From positions 1 to 35,901 of the forward strand of contig JAUXHN010000021.1 of the NCBI GenBank assembly GCA_030621515.1: a stretch of 35,901 bases of DNA. Reading direction: 5' to 3'. Source of the stretch: Deltaproteobacteria bacterium (lineage in GTDB: Bacteria > Myxococcota_A > Polyangia > JAAYKL01). The position numbers and the translations under genes are program-made. The notes below the pieces were generated by a model. That model was not told the origin of the DNA and searched no databases. It saw only the letters and a program-made list of their open reading frames with translations. The first letter of the stretch is position 1, and each line of letters starts with the position of its first letter. Shown here piece after piece: positions 16,166 to 23,703 of the stretch.

Positions 16166-18028
16166 CTACGGCCCCGCATCCTTCCCCGTATCGGGTGACC
16201 CATCGCCGGTGATCTTCGCTCGGGATACGATGGCGCCGGCCCCGGAATCGATGACAGGAACCTGCTTCGCCAACCATCGGACAAAAGCCATCTGCAAATC
16301 GTGAGAACCGTACGCGGCATCGTGTATGGGCTCATCGCGCATGATGCCAAATGACTCGTTGCTCCACATCTTTGCCTGAAAAAAGACCAGCAACTCGCCG
16401 CCGCCGACAGCGAAGCGCCTGGCGATGGTGATCTCCCTGTCGTCCAGGGTTCTGGCGCTCACGAAAGGAGCTCCCTGTTCGACGACCACATCCAACAGAT
16501 AGGACGTCGCCTCCTCAAGCTTCGTCGGAACGGCGTAAGTTCCACGCCCGTTGTATTCAGGGCTCAACGCGCCACCGCATATTCCTGCGGGAAGATCGAG
16601 CTCCCTGGAAAGGAAAGGATAGCTCCCCTCTATCCTGGCCACCTGGTTCATCTTCCCGACCTGCATCTGCTCGGGGCGCACATTACCTCCGGGCGTCTTC
16701 ATGACCAGATCCGGAACAAACCGCACGAGCAGCTGAACGGTACCCTGTTGCGGCTCCGCCGGATCGACCAGGAGCACTACCCGCTGCCCCTCCTTCAATC
16801 TCGCCTCAATATTGGCCAGATCCTTTTCATCGTACTCCTTCATGGGATCGGCCAGTACGAGCACATCGGCTGGATCGGCCAGGTCCAGAAGGCCCATGGT
16901 GAACAAACGGGGATCTCGCGAGAAATTGATGAACATGGGATGAAACCCCCTGCGATCCCGCAGGCCCGGGTTCCAATCGGTGTGGTTCAGATCGAAACCC
17001 AGCTTCAGTCCCACAGGAGGAATATCCGCAATGTGGGGATCTTCGTTCTCTCGCTTTGCGAGCCAGGCGAAGGTGTTCATGGCGAACCTGTAGTTGTCCG
17101 CGATCCCGAGCCACTGGACCCCCAGCGTGTTGTGATCTCCTATCACGACAACTCTCCCCTTGCCCTTCTCCAACGCGGCAAACAGCGGGATATCCGGCCC
17201 CGTGGCCTCACCGGGCTCAACTCTTCTGTTGGAGTGCTTGCTCGGCTTGTGGGTGATGTAGTTTCCAAAATCGGAGTGGCCGTCGTCGGAGAGGAACGCT
17301 ACCCCGTGCTCCGTCTCCAGCGGACCGCCTCCGAGCCAGCTCGTCTCCCTCAGTTTGCGCGTCACCGGGTGCTTTTCGTAATGCATAATACGAATCAGGA
17401 TAGAGTTATTCCCAATGGTGTAGCCGTTCAACGTCTTTTCCCGGGCATAGGCTGAGGGGATCTTCACGCCGAACTGCTCGAGCATTGGATTGAGAACTTC
17501 GGCATTGTCATACGCGTTGTTGTGCTCCGACACGACGAACAGCCCACCCCCCTCATTCACGAACCGCCCGATGGCATCTATTTCCATGGTGGTGAGCTTC
17601 TCCAACTTTCTGTCCGGCTTCGATCTCCCCCCCGGTATGAACGTGGGCACGTTGAAAAACAGGATGTCGTAATTCTTGAGAAGATCATAATCGAGGGTTC
17701 CCTCGCGAAACTGCCGATAACGAAAATCGTGCGCGATCAAATTCTGGAGCAACCTGCTTGTCGATTGGGAATGACAATATCTGAACTCATGATCGTCAAA
17801 GACAAAGTCGGGCCTGGCCTCCCACTGGTGGGCCGAATCCACCAGTATCTTCGTCCTGCCCTCGCCGATCCACGGCTCGATGACCTTGTGCATGTCGATT
17901 TCTTCAGGAGAATCGCACGCAGCCCCGCCGAGCAAGACGCCGAACAACAACGTCGAAATAGCCGCCGCCTGAATGCAACGAATGTTTCCTTTTATAAACA
18001 CAATAGATTCAGCTCCTTCCGGCCACAT
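16166..18028 (-). CDS. DUF4350/GldG-like periplasmic lipoprotein
   Basis: A 620-aa protein. A signal peptide ends in the lipobox GGAAC. The N-terminal half (about 60-330) resembles DUF4350, a glutamine-amidotransferase-like fold: TKILVDSAHQ at the first strand, YDILFFNVP, a FVNEGGGLFVVSEHNN loop, and VVVIGDHNTL followed by NYRFAMNTFAWLAKRE. The second half repeats a similar plan (DVLVLADPM, LKEGQRVVLLVDP), as in GldG-type ABC-associated proteins. No ABC transporter lies nearby. The start is ATG at 18028 without a ribosome site; GTG at 18001, 11 nt after AAGGAG, would shorten the signal peptide but still fit. It sits between two CapA-like genes. Confidence 0.65.
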   Translation of the reverse strand: MWPEGAESIVFIKGNIRCIQAAAISTLLFGVLLGGAACDSPEEIDMHKVIEPWIGEGRTKILVDSAHQWEARPDFVFDDHEFRYCHSQSTSRLLQNLIAHDFRYRQFREGTLDYDLLKNYDILFFNVPTFIPGGRSKPDRKLEKLTTMEIDAIGRFVNEGGGLFVVSEHNNAYDNAEVLNPMLEQFGVKIPSAYAREKTLNGYTIGNNSILIRIMHYEKHPVTRKLRETSWLGGGPLETEHGVAFLSDDGHSDFGNYITHKPSKHSNRRVEPGEATGPDIPLFAALEKGKGRVVVIGDHNTLGVQWLGIADNYRFAMNTFAWLAKRENEDPHIADIPPVGLKLGFDLNHTDWNPGLRDRRGFHPMFINFSRDPRLFTMGLLDLADPADVLVLADPMKEYDEKDLANIEARLKEGQRVVLLVDPAEPQQGTVQLLVRFVPDLVMKTPGGNVRPEQMQVGKMNQVARIEGSYPFLSRELDLPAGICGGALSPEYNGRGTYAVPTKLEEATSYLLDVVVEQGAPFVSARTLDDREITIARRFAVGGGELLVFFQAKMWSNESFGIMRDEPIHDAAYGSHDLQMAFVRWLAKQVPVIDSGAGAIVSRAKITGDGSPDTGKDAGP

Positions 18029-18086
18029 TTACAAGATTTCACCAGGATGATAGATTCCCCCAACGGCTCAGTCAATCGGAGATCTC

Positions 18087-19160
18087 ATGCGCAACGCCAT
18101 CGTCATCGTCCTTGTATTCCTGATCTCGGCATGTCAGTGCGCCGATCCCGTTGCCGTCGACAAGGTTCGCCCGCAGACGGCGCAGGTGACCTTCGCCGGC
18201 GGAATATCCCTCCCCCGATCCATGAACCGGCTGTTCAAGCCCGGGCAAACGATAAGACAACGCAGGAGATTTCTGCGCCCCAGGCTTGTGCGAATTTACG
18301 AGCTTCTCAAGGGACCCGATCTGATCAGTCACAACACGGCCACGGTTGCAAGCCTGAGCACCATTCTGGACAATGACACGTCCACCCCCGATCCGCGCCT
18401 GGCGGAGATACTCAACCTCGCGGGATTCGACGCGATCTCCATCGCCAACCCCGTTGTCGCGAAGGCTGACGAGAAGGGCGTTGAGTCCACCGTGGACGCG
18501 CTTCGCGATTTTCGGATTTCGTCCATCGGCCTGGCAAAAGACCGAATCCCGGAACCTGTCCGGGTTGTTCTGGCCGGCATAGAGGTCTGCTTTCTTGGAG
18601 TTCATCTTTCAGGGCAGGCAGAACCGCCCGACGCCGGCAACTCGATCGCTTCGTGGATCGTCTCGGAGATCGAAACGGCCACATCCAGTATCCGCAATGC
18701 GGTGACGCAGGCCCGAAAATCTGCGGATCTCGTAATGATCGTTTACGGACCCGACAGGTCCATTGACGACAAGGTACGACGGGATTTTGCGCGGGACATG
18801 ATTGACAAGGCGGGAGCGGACGCGGTGCTCGGCCATCGGTCGGGCGCCTTCGAGGGCATCGAACAGCGAGGCGGCGGTATCATCATCCACAACCCGGGCT
18901 TCGCCATGAACCCCAATCTGGAGAAAGAAAAATCCGCCAGTTCCCTGGTCTTCCGCCTGCACATCGACAAGAAGGGCGTCAGCTGGATCGAGGCGCAGCC
19001 CATAAGGGTACGTCGGCACAAGACGTCCATCGGCATGGGCGAGAAGAGAACCCACCAGGTCATCCGAAAACTCATAGATCAATCGAAGAAACTGGGAACG
19101 GAAGTCCTCGCCGAGCACGGTCGCGGCATCTGGGACAGACCGGATAACAAGTCTCAATAG
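18087..19160 (+). CDS. Degenerate CapA-like lipoprotein (probable pseudoenzyme)
   Basis: A 357-aa protein with a short signal peptide and lipobox ISAC (Cys 16). ATG at 18087 follows GGAG by 5 nt. Its layout follows the CapA protein at 14342: AGFDAISIANPVV corresponds to VGFDVAVVANNHS, KSADLVMIVYGPD to KHADLVVFTPHWG, and AGADAVLGHRSGAFEGIE to MGVDAILGHSAHHIHGIE. At every metal motif the ligands are lost: the GD becomes GG, NLE becomes NTA, NNH becomes NPV, HWG becomes GPD, and the second His of the last motif is absent. It is probably a non-catalytic paralogue that binds a ligand or partner. Its last 7 nt overlap the convergent small-protein gene at 19154. Confidence 0.72.
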   Translation: MRNAIVIVLVFLISACQCADPVAVDKVRPQTAQVTFAGGISLPRSMNRLFKPGQTIRQRRRFLRPRLVRIYELLKGPDLISHNTATVASLSTILDNDTSTPDPRLAEILNLAGFDAISIANPVVAKADEKGVESTVDALRDFRISSIGLAKDRIPEPVRVVLAGIEVCFLGVHLSGQAEPPDAGNSIASWIVSEIETATSSIRNAVTQARKSADLVMIVYGPDRSIDDKVRRDFARDMIDKAGADAVLGHRSGAFEGIEQRGGGIIIHNPGFAMNPNLEKEKSASSLVFRLHIDKKGVSWIEAQPIRVRRHKTSIGMGEKRTHQVIRKLIDQSKKLGTEVLAEHGRGIWDRPDNKSQ

Positions 19161-19549
19161 CGCAGGGCGTTCGCCGATATCGTAAAGACCGAGACAAAAC
19201 CGGGCTCCCCGCCCTTCACCAGGCGCCAGTAGTACGTCCGACCCGGCTCGAGTTTCTTGAGCCTGTGCGTGTTTTTCACGACCGCCTCATCCACGATCAT
19301 GGTTGAAAAAGTTAAGTCATCGATTGCGACCTGGAGCCTCAATTCACCCTCGCCGTTTCCCTTGCTCCACTGCAACTGGACGTGATCTCTCACCAGGTTC
19401 AGCCCGTGCGGCGGGTGCTGGGGCATGGGATCCACGCTCGAGGTCACCGTCTCGATGGCCGACACCAGGACCACACAAAAGAGACAGACGGGAATCAGGT
19501 AAACGCGCAACCACGCGGCGATCCGCGGTATCAGGCCGGTTCGGGTCAT
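19154..19549 (-). CDS. Small single-pass protein with Fn3-like ectodomain, partner A of a GT-C-like protein
   Basis: A 131-aa protein. ATG at 19549 follows AGGAGG by 5 nt and overlaps the stop of the large membrane protein by 4 nt (ATGA); the track start 41 codons earlier lies inside that gene. One TM segment (about 15-35) is followed by an extracytoplasmic domain of about 85 residues with VQLQWSKGNGEGELRLQVAIDD and GRTYYWRLVKGGEP, the pattern of a fibronectin type III-like beta sandwich. Two paralogues are at 28743 and 29156. Unlike them it lacks both cysteines (YYWR rather than YCWR, SVF rather than SCF). No known family name; a chaperone or substrate-binding subunit of the coupled membrane protein is the simplest reading. 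Confidence 0.75.
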   Translation of the reverse strand: MTRTGLIPRIAAWLRVYLIPVCLFCVVLVSAIETVTSSVDPMPQHPPHGLNLVRDHVQLQWSKGNGEGELRLQVAIDDLTFSTMIVDEAVVKNTHRLKKLEPGRTYYWRLVKGGEPGFVSVFTISANALRY

Positions 19550-22017
19550 GCCGTCCTCCTTCTGAGCCGCGCGAGCACGCCCGCGACCGACAGCAACCAG
19601 GCGAACAGCGCGATCGCGGCAGCGGCGATGCTGGTGAACATCAGGGCTACATGTCGATCGGGCATCCTCCACTCGAAGGACAGATCGTGCGCCCCTCGTG
19701 GAACAACCACGCCCACCATGTCAGGCCCTGCGGGAAACACCGGGAGCGCCACGCCATCCAGGCGGGCATTCCACCCGGGAACCGCCTTGGTGGGAAGAAT
19801 CGCCACCACATCCTCGAGGGTGTCGATCTCGAATGTGTAACGTTGACTCGAGTGATGTGGGCCGGGCTTCATTTCAATCCGTGCCACCTCGATTCCCGGG
19901 TCGTCATCCTCGCGATAGGCTCGAGTGTGTGCATTGATCTTGTTTCGGGTCTTGGCGTTCAGGGCGGTCCAGAATGACGATGACGATCCGAGGCGAGTGG
20001 TTTCCACTCCCTCGATGTCGAAGGTCGACATGACAAGCCCCCCCCGCGCCGAGAAATCCGCCAGCGCCTCCCGGTCATCTGAAAGCTTGCGCCCATCCAC
20101 GTAGAGCACCCTGAATGACCGACCCAACAGGCCGCTCTCCTCGAGAGAACCCGCCGTAACACGCATGGGGACGGGGATCTTTTCATCCCTCAATTTCCCG
20201 TAAAAACGCGAGACCCAACCCTTTACTATCCATGTCCACTGGGCGCCGGAGCAGACCACAGGCAGCGGCTCGCCGCGCAGAGGGCGAAGGAAACTGTCCT
20301 TTCCGGAGTCCAGAAGGAAGTGATCGGCGTTTTTTTCTTTTGCCCTATCCTTCCCGTTCGGTAGTCGTTCATATATGGGAACCCCGTCGGCATCGCGCGC
20401 CTTGAGGTACTTTTCCACGTGAACCGCCCTGCCGGAAATGAAACGGACTCCGGAGAGGGCCAGCATATCGATTTTCTTCGGCGATCTGCTCGTCGCCGCA
20501 CAAAACTGGAACGTTGTGGTCGGCCCGACGCTGCCCCAGTGGGAGCACGGCGTTCTGTAGCCTTTCGCAACCAGCCACGACTTGTACGATCCCCATTTCT
20601 GTCGACAGAGAACCGCAAAGGGATACCCCTTTTCCTCGAGGGAACCGTGGGCATCGACCATGGAGTCGAGAATCGCCTGCGGGTGCACGCGTACGTGCCT
20701 CTGTGAAAGGATGACTATCTCCGCGCAACAGGCCACCACGCCCGCGACGGATCCCGTGATCAAAAGAGCCGCGAGAACTCCACGAGCGGGGGATCCCCTG
20801 ACGGCCACCACCCTCCAGGCGTGCCTGGCCACGAACTCCAGGCCCACGCCACACAGGCCGAAGGCGAAAAGCTCTATGAGGTAGGTGCATCTGAAAGTTT
20901 GTATGATCTTCATGAATGGCAAATGGCGTAACCACGGATAGTCGTCGGGACCTGCGAAGAGCACCAGGGAGAAAGCAAGCCCACTTAAAAGAAACCTGTT
21001 TGATGTTCGACGAATCCCCATGATCGCCACGATCATACCCAGAGCCGTGAGCGCGGTAACGATGGGCATCCGCGTTCTCCTGGTACCTCCTATGCTGACC
21101 TTGTCCATCAGCTTGTCCAGGGGATCTGTCTGTTTGCCGTGAACCACACGAGGATCGTCGAGCAGCCTGCCGCTCGCCGCGAGCGCCACCATCTCGTCCC
21201 TGGAGACACTGGTGAACCACCATCGCTTTGCCTGCCCCCGGACGATCGAGTCCGGAACGGCTCGCATTTCCAGGGTGTGCTCGATGAACGGAAACACCCA
21301 GAAGGCGACCAGAGCCGCGCCGAAAAGCGCAAACAACACGAGCCTGACCGCGCTGCCACGGATCCGCACGGGCGCGACGAGGTAGTACAGGACTCCAGCG
21401 CACACCGCGTAGATCGCCATCATGGCGTGAGAGAGAAAGGCTGCCGCGAAGAGCAGTGAGGTTGACGACCAGCGATTGTTACCCCGCAGCATGCCGACGA
21501 AACTACCGAGAAACAGCGGGAAGAAGAGCGCCCCCATGGCCTGGGTTGCGATGCCGATTCCGTGATACGCCTCAAACGAGTTTCCGAAAGATCCGACCGA
21601 TATGGCGGCGACGAGGGCGCCGGAGCCCGCCGCGAATCTGCGCAACCCGAGCGCTCGAAGGAAGTAGCAATACGAGAGCGGCGACAGGGAAAAGCAGATC
21701 GTCACCATCAGGTTGTGGACGAACCTCATATCCAGGCCGGTGAGAGATTGAATCGCCACGACCTTCAGGTAGAACAGCGCCTGGTAGAAGCGCAACAGGG
21801 GGAGGCCCACATCCACAGCCACAGGACCGAACAGGTTGTCGCCGGCATCGAGCGCATGAGCCAGGGCGTACTCGCTGAGCAGGTGGTACACGTTGTCGCC
21901 ACCGTTATCGACGACGGGCCCGAGCAGATCGTGATGGGCGATCGCGATCACCACGCCCGCCACCGCCGGCAGCGCCCAGTGAGCCCACTTCCAGAAACTC
22001 AGAAGCGCTATCCTCAT
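19546..22017 (-). CDS. PTPS_related/YfhO-like polytopic membrane protein, probable GT-C-type glycosyltransferase (paralogue A)
   Basis: An 823-aa protein with roughly a dozen predicted TM helices, then a large extracytoplasmic C-terminal region and one last TM. Near the N-terminus is the GGDNVYH ... LLRFYQALFY ... VHNL pattern of the PTPS_related domain (PF10131). Farther on come GPDDYPW and IQTFRCTYLIELFAFG, then CSHWGSVGPTTTFQFC. The C-terminal part (PGWNARLDGVALPVFPAGPD ... VVVPRGAHDLSFEW) is like the YfhO C-terminal beta domain. Such proteins have the GT-C fold and are thought to use lipid-linked sugar donors outside the membrane; substrates are unknown. ATG at 22017 is chosen over the track's TTG four codons upstream. 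Two paralogues lie at 26314 and 29536. Confidence 0.78.
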   Translation of the reverse strand: MRIALLSFWKWAHWALPAVAGVVIAIAHHDLLGPVVDNGGDNVYHLLSEYALAHALDAGDNLFGPVAVDVGLPLLRFYQALFYLKVVAIQSLTGLDMRFVHNLMVTICFSLSPLSYCYFLRALGLRRFAAGSGALVAAISVGSFGNSFEAYHGIGIATQAMGALFFPLFLGSFVGMLRGNNRWSSTSLLFAAAFLSHAMMAIYAVCAGVLYYLVAPVRIRGSAVRLVLFALFGAALVAFWVFPFIEHTLEMRAVPDSIVRGQAKRWWFTSVSRDEMVALAASGRLLDDPRVVHGKQTDPLDKLMDKVSIGGTRRTRMPIVTALTALGMIVAIMGIRRTSNRFLLSGLAFSLVLFAGPDDYPWLRHLPFMKIIQTFRCTYLIELFAFGLCGVGLEFVARHAWRVVAVRGSPARGVLAALLITGSVAGVVACCAEIVILSQRHVRVHPQAILDSMVDAHGSLEEKGYPFAVLCRQKWGSYKSWLVAKGYRTPCSHWGSVGPTTTFQFCAATSRSPKKIDMLALSGVRFISGRAVHVEKYLKARDADGVPIYERLPNGKDRAKEKNADHFLLDSGKDSFLRPLRGEPLPVVCSGAQWTWIVKGWVSRFYGKLRDEKIPVPMRVTAGSLEESGLLGRSFRVLYVDGRKLSDDREALADFSARGGLVMSTFDIEGVETTRLGSSSSFWTALNAKTRNKINAHTRAYREDDDPGIEVARIEMKPGPHHSSQRYTFEIDTLEDVVAILPTKAVPGWNARLDGVALPVFPAGPDMVGVVVPRGAHDLSFEWRMPDRHVALMFTSIAAAAIALFAWLLSVAGVLARLRRRTA

Positions 22018-22054
22018 ACGAGACACCAAACTCGATTTACCTTTGTTGAGAAGT

Positions 22055-22107
22055 CCTTCACTCGTTTACTTGTCTACCTTCGAATGATATTTTTTTCAAA
22101 ATACCGT
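22055..22107 (+). repeat. 53-bp direct repeat, copy 1 (promoter plus palindrome, upstream of yfcC)
   Basis: 48 of 53 bases match the copy at 23602-23654, in the same orientation and without gaps. It contains TTTACTTGTCTACC, a near-palindrome GATATTTT-TTTC-AAAATACC (22086-22105) and ends CCGT. The two copies flank the yfcC gene. Outside the 53 bp similarity falls off quickly, though GAGGAC follows a few bases later in both. Confidence 0.92.
22065..22093 (+). promoter_or_regulatory. Predicted promoter and operator of yfcC
   Basis: TTTACT (22065-22070) and TATTTT (22088-22093) are separated by 17 nt, and both hexamers and the spacing are conserved in the second copy. The palindrome at 22086-22105 covers the -10 box, a common position for a repressor site. 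Transcription would begin near 22100, a few nt before the ATG. Confidence 0.5.
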
Positions 22108-22111
22108 TCGA

Positions 22112-23512
22112 ATGGAGGACGAGTTGTTCAAGAAAATGCCGGATGTTTTCGTGATCGTGTTCGCGCTGATCGTCATTGCGGCGGCGCTTACATGGATCCT
22201 CCCCGGCGGTGCCTTCGAGCGGAGAAAGGAGATAGTCGATGATCACGAGCGGGAGGTGGTTGTCGAGGGGTCTTTTCGCTTTGAAGAATCGAAACCGCAA
22301 CATTTTCACGTTTTCACCGCGCCGCTAAAAGGTTTTCTGAAACTCGCGGACATAATTGTGTTTATCTTTTTGGTGGGCGGTTCATTTTACATACTCAATG
22401 AGACCGGAGCGATATCCGCGGGCACCCACAAGCTAGTGAAGGCACTGCGCGGAAGGGAGCTCCTCGTGATTCCCATCGTGATGGTCTTCTTTTCATTTTT
22501 CGGGGCGGCTTTTGGAATGTGCGAGGAGGCCATGCCCTTTGCGTTGATCTTCGTCCCGATGGCGATTGCCCTCGGATACGACTCCATAGTGGGAGTATGT
22601 CTCACGTTTCTCGCTGCGGGGGTCGGCTTTGCGGGGGCGTTCCTGAACCCATTCACGCTGCAGATTGCTCAGGGGTTGGCCGGCATACCGCCGGTGTCAG
22701 GTCTGGGATACCGCCTGGTGGTGTGGGGCATTGTCACCACTCTGGCGATCGTCTGGGTGATGATCTACGCGACGCGGATCAAAAAGGATCCGAAGAAGAG
22801 CCCGATGTATGAGCTCGACCGGAAGCGGCGCGCGGAGATTCTGAAACATCAGGCGGCGCATTCGGTGTTCAGCTGGCGTCATGGTCTGAGTCTGGGGCTA
22901 CTTGCGATCACCATCGGCGTCATGATCCTCGGGGTTATCGCGCTTGACTGGTACATCGTGGAACTCGGTGGTCTCTTCTTCGCCATGGGGGTGTTGACCG
23001 GCGTGGTATCCGGCATGGGTCCCAACGCGCTCGCAAGGTCCTTTATTGCCGGCGCAAAAGATATGGCCGGCGCCGCCCTGGTGGTTGGTTTTGCCGGTGG
23101 AATCCTGGTTATCCTGGACGAAGGCAACATCATGGATACCATTCTGTACGGAATGGCCAGCGCAACCTCCAGCTTGCCGTCCATGCTGGCTGCGGACGCG
23201 ATGTACGTTATCCAGATGGGGTTGAACTTCTTCATCCCATCAGGTTCCACCAAGGCCGCCCTGACGATGCCTCTGATGGCTCCGCTGGCGGATCTCTCGG
23301 GAATCACCCGCCAGACGGCAGTGCTGGCGTATCAACTCGGTGACGGATTCACCAACATGATCATTCCCACTTCCGGCGTGACCGTCGGCACCCTGGCCAT
23401 GGCCAGGATTCCGTTTCAGAAATGGGCCAGGTGGAATCTACCCATGCAGGTTGTGTTTTTTTTCCTGTCACTTGGTTTGCTCGTCTGGCCGGTTCTCACT
23501 ATGTGGGAGTAG
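22112..23512 (+). CDS. yfcC: YfcC-family (DcuC/arginine-ornithine antiporter-like) membrane transporter
   Basis: A 466-aa protein with about 12 hydrophobic segments. The start MPDVFVIVFALIVIAAALTW with LPGGAFERR, the GAAFGMCEEAMPF segment, GFAGAFLNPFTLQIAQ, and late FFIPSGSTKAALTMPLMAPL and QLGDGFTNMIIPTSG are typical of the YfcC/DcuC superfamily (PF03606), which carries C4-dicarboxylates, basic amino acids or related compounds. The substrate cannot be told. It interrupts a run of glycan genes and is flanked by 53-bp direct repeats. The track ATG at 22112 has no ribosome site; in-frame TTG at 22124 follows GGAGG by 5 nt and may be the true start. Confidence 0.88.
   Translation: MEDELFKKMPDVFVIVFALIVIAAALTWILPGGAFERRKEIVDDHEREVVVEGSFRFEESKPQHFHVFTAPLKGFLKLADIIVFIFLVGGSFYILNETGAISAGTHKLVKALRGRELLVIPIVMVFFSFFGAAFGMCEEAMPFALIFVPMAIALGYDSIVGVCLTFLAAGVGFAGAFLNPFTLQIAQGLAGIPPVSGLGYRLVVWGIVTTLAIVWVMIYATRIKKDPKKSPMYELDRKRRAEILKHQAAHSVFSWRHGLSLGLLAITIGVMILGVIALDWYIVELGGLFFAMGVLTGVVSGMGPNALARSFIAGAKDMAGAALVVGFAGGILVILDEGNIMDTILYGMASATSSLPSMLAADAMYVIQMGLNFFIPSGSTKAALTMPLMAPLADLSGITRQTAVLAYQLGDGFTNMIIPTSGVTVGTLAMARIPFQKWARWNLPMQVVFFFLSLGLLVWPVLTMWE
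22114..22118 (+). promoter_or_regulatory. GGAGG ribosome site that favours a TTG start at 22124 for yfcC
   Basis: GGAGG lies inside the first codons of the track ORF and 5 nt before an in-frame TTG (22124-22126). Starting there gives MFKKMPDVFV, which fits the usual short N-terminus of the family. TTG starts are common elsewhere in this window. Confidence 0.5.
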
Positions 23513-23601
23513 TCGGCGGCCCGGGGTAAAGCCGAGTGAGGTGTTCTATCTGGTAAATGCAGGCTGGAAAAATCGCCATGCTCCCCCTCTCAATGTGAAA
23601 C

Positions 23602-23654
23602 CCTTCACTCATTTACTTGTCTACCCTTGAATGGTATTTTTTCCAAAATACCGT
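23602..23654 (+). repeat. 53-bp direct repeat, copy 2 (promoter plus perfect palindrome, upstream of the MBOAT gene)
   Basis: Gapless 48/53 match to 22055-22107. In this copy the palindrome is perfect: GGTATTTT (23633-23640), TTCC, AAAATACC (23645-23652). It lies in the 191-nt gap after yfcC, about 50 nt before the TTG start of the MBOAT gene. I see nothing else of note in that gap except a weak CGGC/GCCG stem just after the yfcC stop. Confidence 0.92.
23612..23640 (+). promoter_or_regulatory. Predicted promoter and operator of the MBOAT-SGNH pair
   Basis: TTTACT (23612-23617), a 17-nt spacer and TATTTT (23635-23640), the same arrangement as copy 1. The 8-bp-arm palindrome overlaps the -10 box. 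The shared layout suggests both transcripts answer to the same regulator. Confidence 0.5.
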
Positions 23655-23703
23655 CGCCAAAAGAGGACTTGCGTAACCACATTTTTTTTCACAGGGTTTC
23701 CGA

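Noticed and set aside
23513-23601. Terminator after yfcC
   Set aside because: Only a 5-bp CGGC/GCCG-type stem with no T-run.
22055-23654. Insertion sequence or transposon around yfcC
   Set aside because: The flanking repeats are direct, promoter-like and 53 bp long; there is no transposase, no terminal inverted repeats and no short target duplication visible.
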